From contig SLIY01000097.1 of NCBI GenBank assembly GCA_007135385.1, forward strand, positions 1 to 7,722: a stretch of 7,722 nucleotides of DNA. Reading direction: 5' to 3'. Source of the stretch: Leptolyngbyaceae cyanobacterium CSSed165cm_216. Lineage in GTDB: Bacteria; Cyanobacteriota; Cyanobacteriia; Phormidesmidales; Phormidesmidaceae. The translations under genes were made by a program, and so were the position numbers. Each line of letters opens with the position of its first letter. The stretch's first letter is position 1. This document shows positions 5,364 to 7,722 of this stretch, piece by piece. A model generated the notes under the pieces. That model worked only from the letters and a program-made list of their open reading frames with translations. It was not told the DNA's origin and ran no database searches.

Positions 5364-7496
5364 ATGACCCATTCACTCTTTATTAGCACCACCGAGGCAG
5401 GCAGCGGCAAGGCCCCGGTATCCCTGGGGATTATTGAGTTACTGCTGCGCCGTACCACCAAGGTGCACTTTTTCCGGCCCCTGGTACGCAGTCCCGAGCA
5501 CCAGCCCCCAAGCAAAGGGGACATATCCCCGCTGGGCCCCCAAGGGGATGAAGACATTGATTTGATGCTGCGCCACTTTAACCTGAACCAGACCTATGCA
5601 GAGTCCTATGGGTTGCAATCGCGTCAGGCTAACGACCTAATTAGTCAGCATCGCCTCGACGACGCCATTGATATCATTATCAGCAAGTTCAAGATCCTAG
5701 AAGCGCGCGGCGACTTTTTGCTCTGCGAAGGCTCGGATTACCTGGGGGAAAGCTCGGCCTTTGAGTTCAACTTTAACCAGGAAATTGCCAAGAACCTAGG
5801 TGCCCCCATCCTGATTTTGGCCAATGCTCGCGATCGCTCCATCGAAGATACCCTCAGCCCAGTGCAACAGGCTGTAGAAGCCTACCGCAGCGACAGTTGC
5901 GACATCGTTGGCATTATCATTAACCAGGCTGCCGCCGACCAGGTGGCCGACCTCAAGGCCGAACTACACCAGCAGTTTGGCCATCATGGCTGGCTGTTGG
6001 CGGTAATGCCCCACTTGCCGCGCCTGGGCAGTCCTCGGATGCGGGACATCGCCACCCAGTTGGGGGCAGAGGTGCTGTATGGTCACCGTCGCCTAAAGAA
6101 TCTAGCCACGAACCGGATTGTGGCGGCGATGCAATTACAAAACAGCCTTCACTTTATTCAGCCCAACTGTCTAGTGATTACCCCCGGCGATCGCGGTGAC
6201 ATCATTGCCGGTATGTTGCAAGCTCACCAGTCCAGTAGCTATCCCCCCTTGGCGGGGCTGCTGCTGTCGACGGGTTTAAAGCCTGATCCGGCGATCGCCA
6301 AGCTGATTGAGGGCATCCCTGATCCCTTGCCGATTCTGTCGGTCAAAACTGACACCTACACCACTGCCGCCCAGGTAAATGAAGTGCACAGTGCTCTATG
6401 GGCCGACGACAGCGAAAAAATTAACCTGTGCATCGAGGCCTTTGACACCCATGTGGACCTCGACATCCTGGAACAGCAGATCAGCACCGTGCGAGTACGG
6501 GGCATTACCCCCAAGCTGTTTACCCATAATCTGTTAGACCAGGCCAAGGCCAAGCGTCAGCAGATTGTGCTGCCCGAGGCCTATGACCCCCGCATTCTAA
6601 GAGCGGCTGCGATCCTGCTCAATCGGGAAATTGTCGATCTCACCCTGCTGGGCAATCGCCCTGACATCCAACAGGTGTTGAACAAACACAGCATTGGCCT
6701 GGACTTAGACCGGCTAACGATTGTGGACCCGGCCCACAGCGATCGCCTCCACTCCTATGCCCAGACCTTTTTTGAGCTGCGCCAGTCCAAGGGGGTCACC
6801 CTAGATAATGCCTTAGATGTGATGATGGATATGTCCTATTTCGGCACCATGATGGTGTACTTAGGGGATGCCGACGGCATGGTCTCTGGGGCCGTACATA
6901 CCACCCAGCACACCATCCGTCCTGCTCTACAGTTTGTCAAAACTAAGCCGGGGTTTTCGGTGGTGTCGTCGGTATTTTTTATGTGCCTTGACCATCGGGT
7001 GCTGGTGTACGGTGACTGTGCCATTAACCCCAATCCCACCGCCGAACAGCTGGCGGAAATTGCCATCGCCTCCGCCGATACGGCCCGCACCTTTGGCCTC
7101 GAACCGAAAGTGGCGTTGTTATCTTATTCCTCTGGAGATTCTGGCCAGGGGGCCGAAGTGGACAAGGTGCGGGCGGCAACCCAATTGGCCCGCGATCGCC
7201 GACCTGACCTGCCGATCGAAGGGCCGATCCAATATGACGCCGCCGTGGATTTAGAGGTGGGGGCCCAGAAAATGCAGGGATCAGTGGTGGCGGGCCAGGC
7301 TACGGTGCTGATTTTTCCGGATTTGAACACAGGCAACAATACCTATAAGGCCGTGCAGCGGGAAACCGGGGCGATCGCCATTGGCCCAGTGCTGCAAGGG
7401 CTGAAAAAACCGGTCAACGACCTCAGCCGAGGTTGCACCGTGGAGGACATTGTCAATACCGTAGCGATTACCGCTATCCAGGCCCAAGCCCAGTAA
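5364..7496 (+). CDS. pta: Phosphate acetyltransferase, long multidomain form
   Basis: Pta interconverts acetyl-CoA plus phosphate and acetyl-phosphate plus CoA, working with acetate kinase in acetate and fermentation metabolism in the cytoplasm. From ATG 5364 the protein has 710 aa, close to the 714 of E. coli Pta. It has three regions: a BioD/CobQ-like P-loop domain (about 1-220) with TTEAGSGKA near residues 9-17 and CEGSDYLGESSAF (121-133); a DRTGG-type domain (about 220-340) with ITPGDRGDII (272-281); and the catalytic PTA_PTB domain (about 385-708). The last shows VLPEAYDPRILRAA (402-415), DADGMVSGAVHTT (502-514), YSSGDSGQG (588-596), FPDLNTGNNTYKAVQR (651-666) and GPVLQGLKKPVNDLSRG (674-690). 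A TTG 36 nt upstream would extend the frame, but MTHSLFISTTEAGSGK begins the domain naturally. No clear Shine-Dalgarno is seen. The P-loop has Ala after Lys where Ser/Thr is usual. Confidence 0.95.
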   Translation: MTHSLFISTTEAGSGKAPVSLGIIELLLRRTTKVHFFRPLVRSPEHQPPSKGDISPLGPQGDEDIDLMLRHFNLNQTYAESYGLQSRQANDLISQHRLDDAIDIIISKFKILEARGDFLLCEGSDYLGESSAFEFNFNQEIAKNLGAPILILANARDRSIEDTLSPVQQAVEAYRSDSCDIVGIIINQAAADQVADLKAELHQQFGHHGWLLAVMPHLPRLGSPRMRDIATQLGAEVLYGHRRLKNLATNRIVAAMQLQNSLHFIQPNCLVITPGDRGDIIAGMLQAHQSSSYPPLAGLLLSTGLKPDPAIAKLIEGIPDPLPILSVKTDTYTTAAQVNEVHSALWADDSEKINLCIEAFDTHVDLDILEQQISTVRVRGITPKLFTHNLLDQAKAKRQQIVLPEAYDPRILRAAAILLNREIVDLTLLGNRPDIQQVLNKHSIGLDLDRLTIVDPAHSDRLHSYAQTFFELRQSKGVTLDNALDVMMDMSYFGTMMVYLGDADGMVSGAVHTTQHTIRPALQFVKTKPGFSVVSSVFFMCLDHRVLVYGDCAINPNPTAEQLAEIAIASADTARTFGLEPKVALLSYSSGDSGQGAEVDKVRAATQLARDRRPDLPIEGPIQYDAAVDLEVGAQKMQGSVVAGQATVLIFPDLNTGNNTYKAVQRETGAIAIGPVLQGLKKPVNDLSRGCTVEDIVNTVAITAIQAQAQ

Positions 7497-7629
7497 TCTC
7501 GAGTCAAAACAGAGCCATCGGCAGCTATCTGCAGGTGTGACTAATTTATAACCAATTGTCGTTGAATAGAAGCGATTAAAGTAGGATAAAGCGATAACGC
7601 TAGCCAATCCATTCAGGGAGCTTATCGTC
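7497..7629. other. Spacer between pta and the last gene
   Basis: There is no clear intrinsic terminator after pta; only a 4-bp stem, GCAG-CTAT-CTGC (7521-7532), without a U-run. TATAAC (7547-7552) and TAGGAT (7582-7587) are possible -10 boxes for the next gene, but neither has a good -35 at 16-18 bp. GGGAG at 7616-7620 is the ribosome site of the following frame. Confidence 0.4.
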
Positions 7630-7722
7630 GTGGGGGCATACTACTGGGGCGTTGTGGTGTTGGCTACCCTTGGCTCTGCTTGGGGAGCAATGGGCTGGGC
7701 TTGGGCAGCTGATGGGTTAGAG
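7630..7722 (+). CDS. Unrecognised hydrophobic N-terminus (partial, GTG start)
   Basis: A GTG at 7630 preceded by GGGAG (7616-7620, nine bases upstream) opens a frame that runs to the window edge; the other two plus-strand frames are closed in this stretch. The 31 visible residues begin MGAYYWGVVVLATLGS and continue AWGAMGWAWAADGLE. They form a hydrophobic, Gly/Ala/Trp-rich helix without basic residues near the start, so this looks like a first membrane segment rather than a classical signal peptide. I do not recognise the family. An ATG at codon 21 is a possible alternative start but has a weaker ribosome site. Confidence 0.55.
   Translation, partial: MGAYYWGVVVLATLGSAWGAMGWAWAADGLE

Overview
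The window is chromosomal DNA from a cyanobacterium. It encodes a phycobilisome core protein (ApcF), a glutamine synthetase start with an NtcA-type promoter, and a fused selenide,water dikinase of the kind cyanobacteria carry. It also holds ten exact copies of the cyanobacterial octamer GCGATCGC (HIP1). Coding density and GC content look even, and I see no phage, IS element, CRISPR array, tRNA or rRNA. The species cannot be named from sequence alone.

Layout: the 5' end of glnA leaves the window on the minus strand (1-53). Its promoter, an exact GTA-N8-TAC site 22 nt from a TAN3T -10 box, lies in the 392-bp divergent spacer shared with apcF (446-952, plus). Next comes a hairpin-rich spacer with a likely terminator and a 10-bp-phased direct repeat. 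It is followed by a 138-aa TPR protein (1194-1610, plus) that converges on an unrecognised 87-aa beta-rich protein (1632-1895, minus). The latter is divergent from selD across a 207-bp spacer holding two small repeat arrays: four CAATCA-like units at 10-11 bp spacing, and four 7-bp ACCG units.

The right half is a colinear plus-strand group. A 778-aa FAD/NAD(P)-oxidoreductase-SelD fusion (2103-4439) is followed 23 nt later by a NicO-type nickel/cobalt transporter (4463-5234) broken by a one-base frameshift. Then come a long-form phosphate acetyltransferase (pta, 5364-7496) and the first 31 codons of an unrecognised hydrophobic protein (7630 to the edge).

Functional themes are nitrogen assimilation and light harvesting (glnA/apcF), selenophosphate supply and metal export (selD/NicO), and acetyl-CoA/acetyl-phosphate exchange (pta). 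The most unusual local signals are a palindromic tandem repeat lying in frame in the linker between the two SelD-fusion domains, and the frameshift that falls exactly at the conserved PCPSA motif of the transporter. I found no clear evidence of a wholly new system; the genes are mostly recognisable cyanobacterial housekeeping genes.
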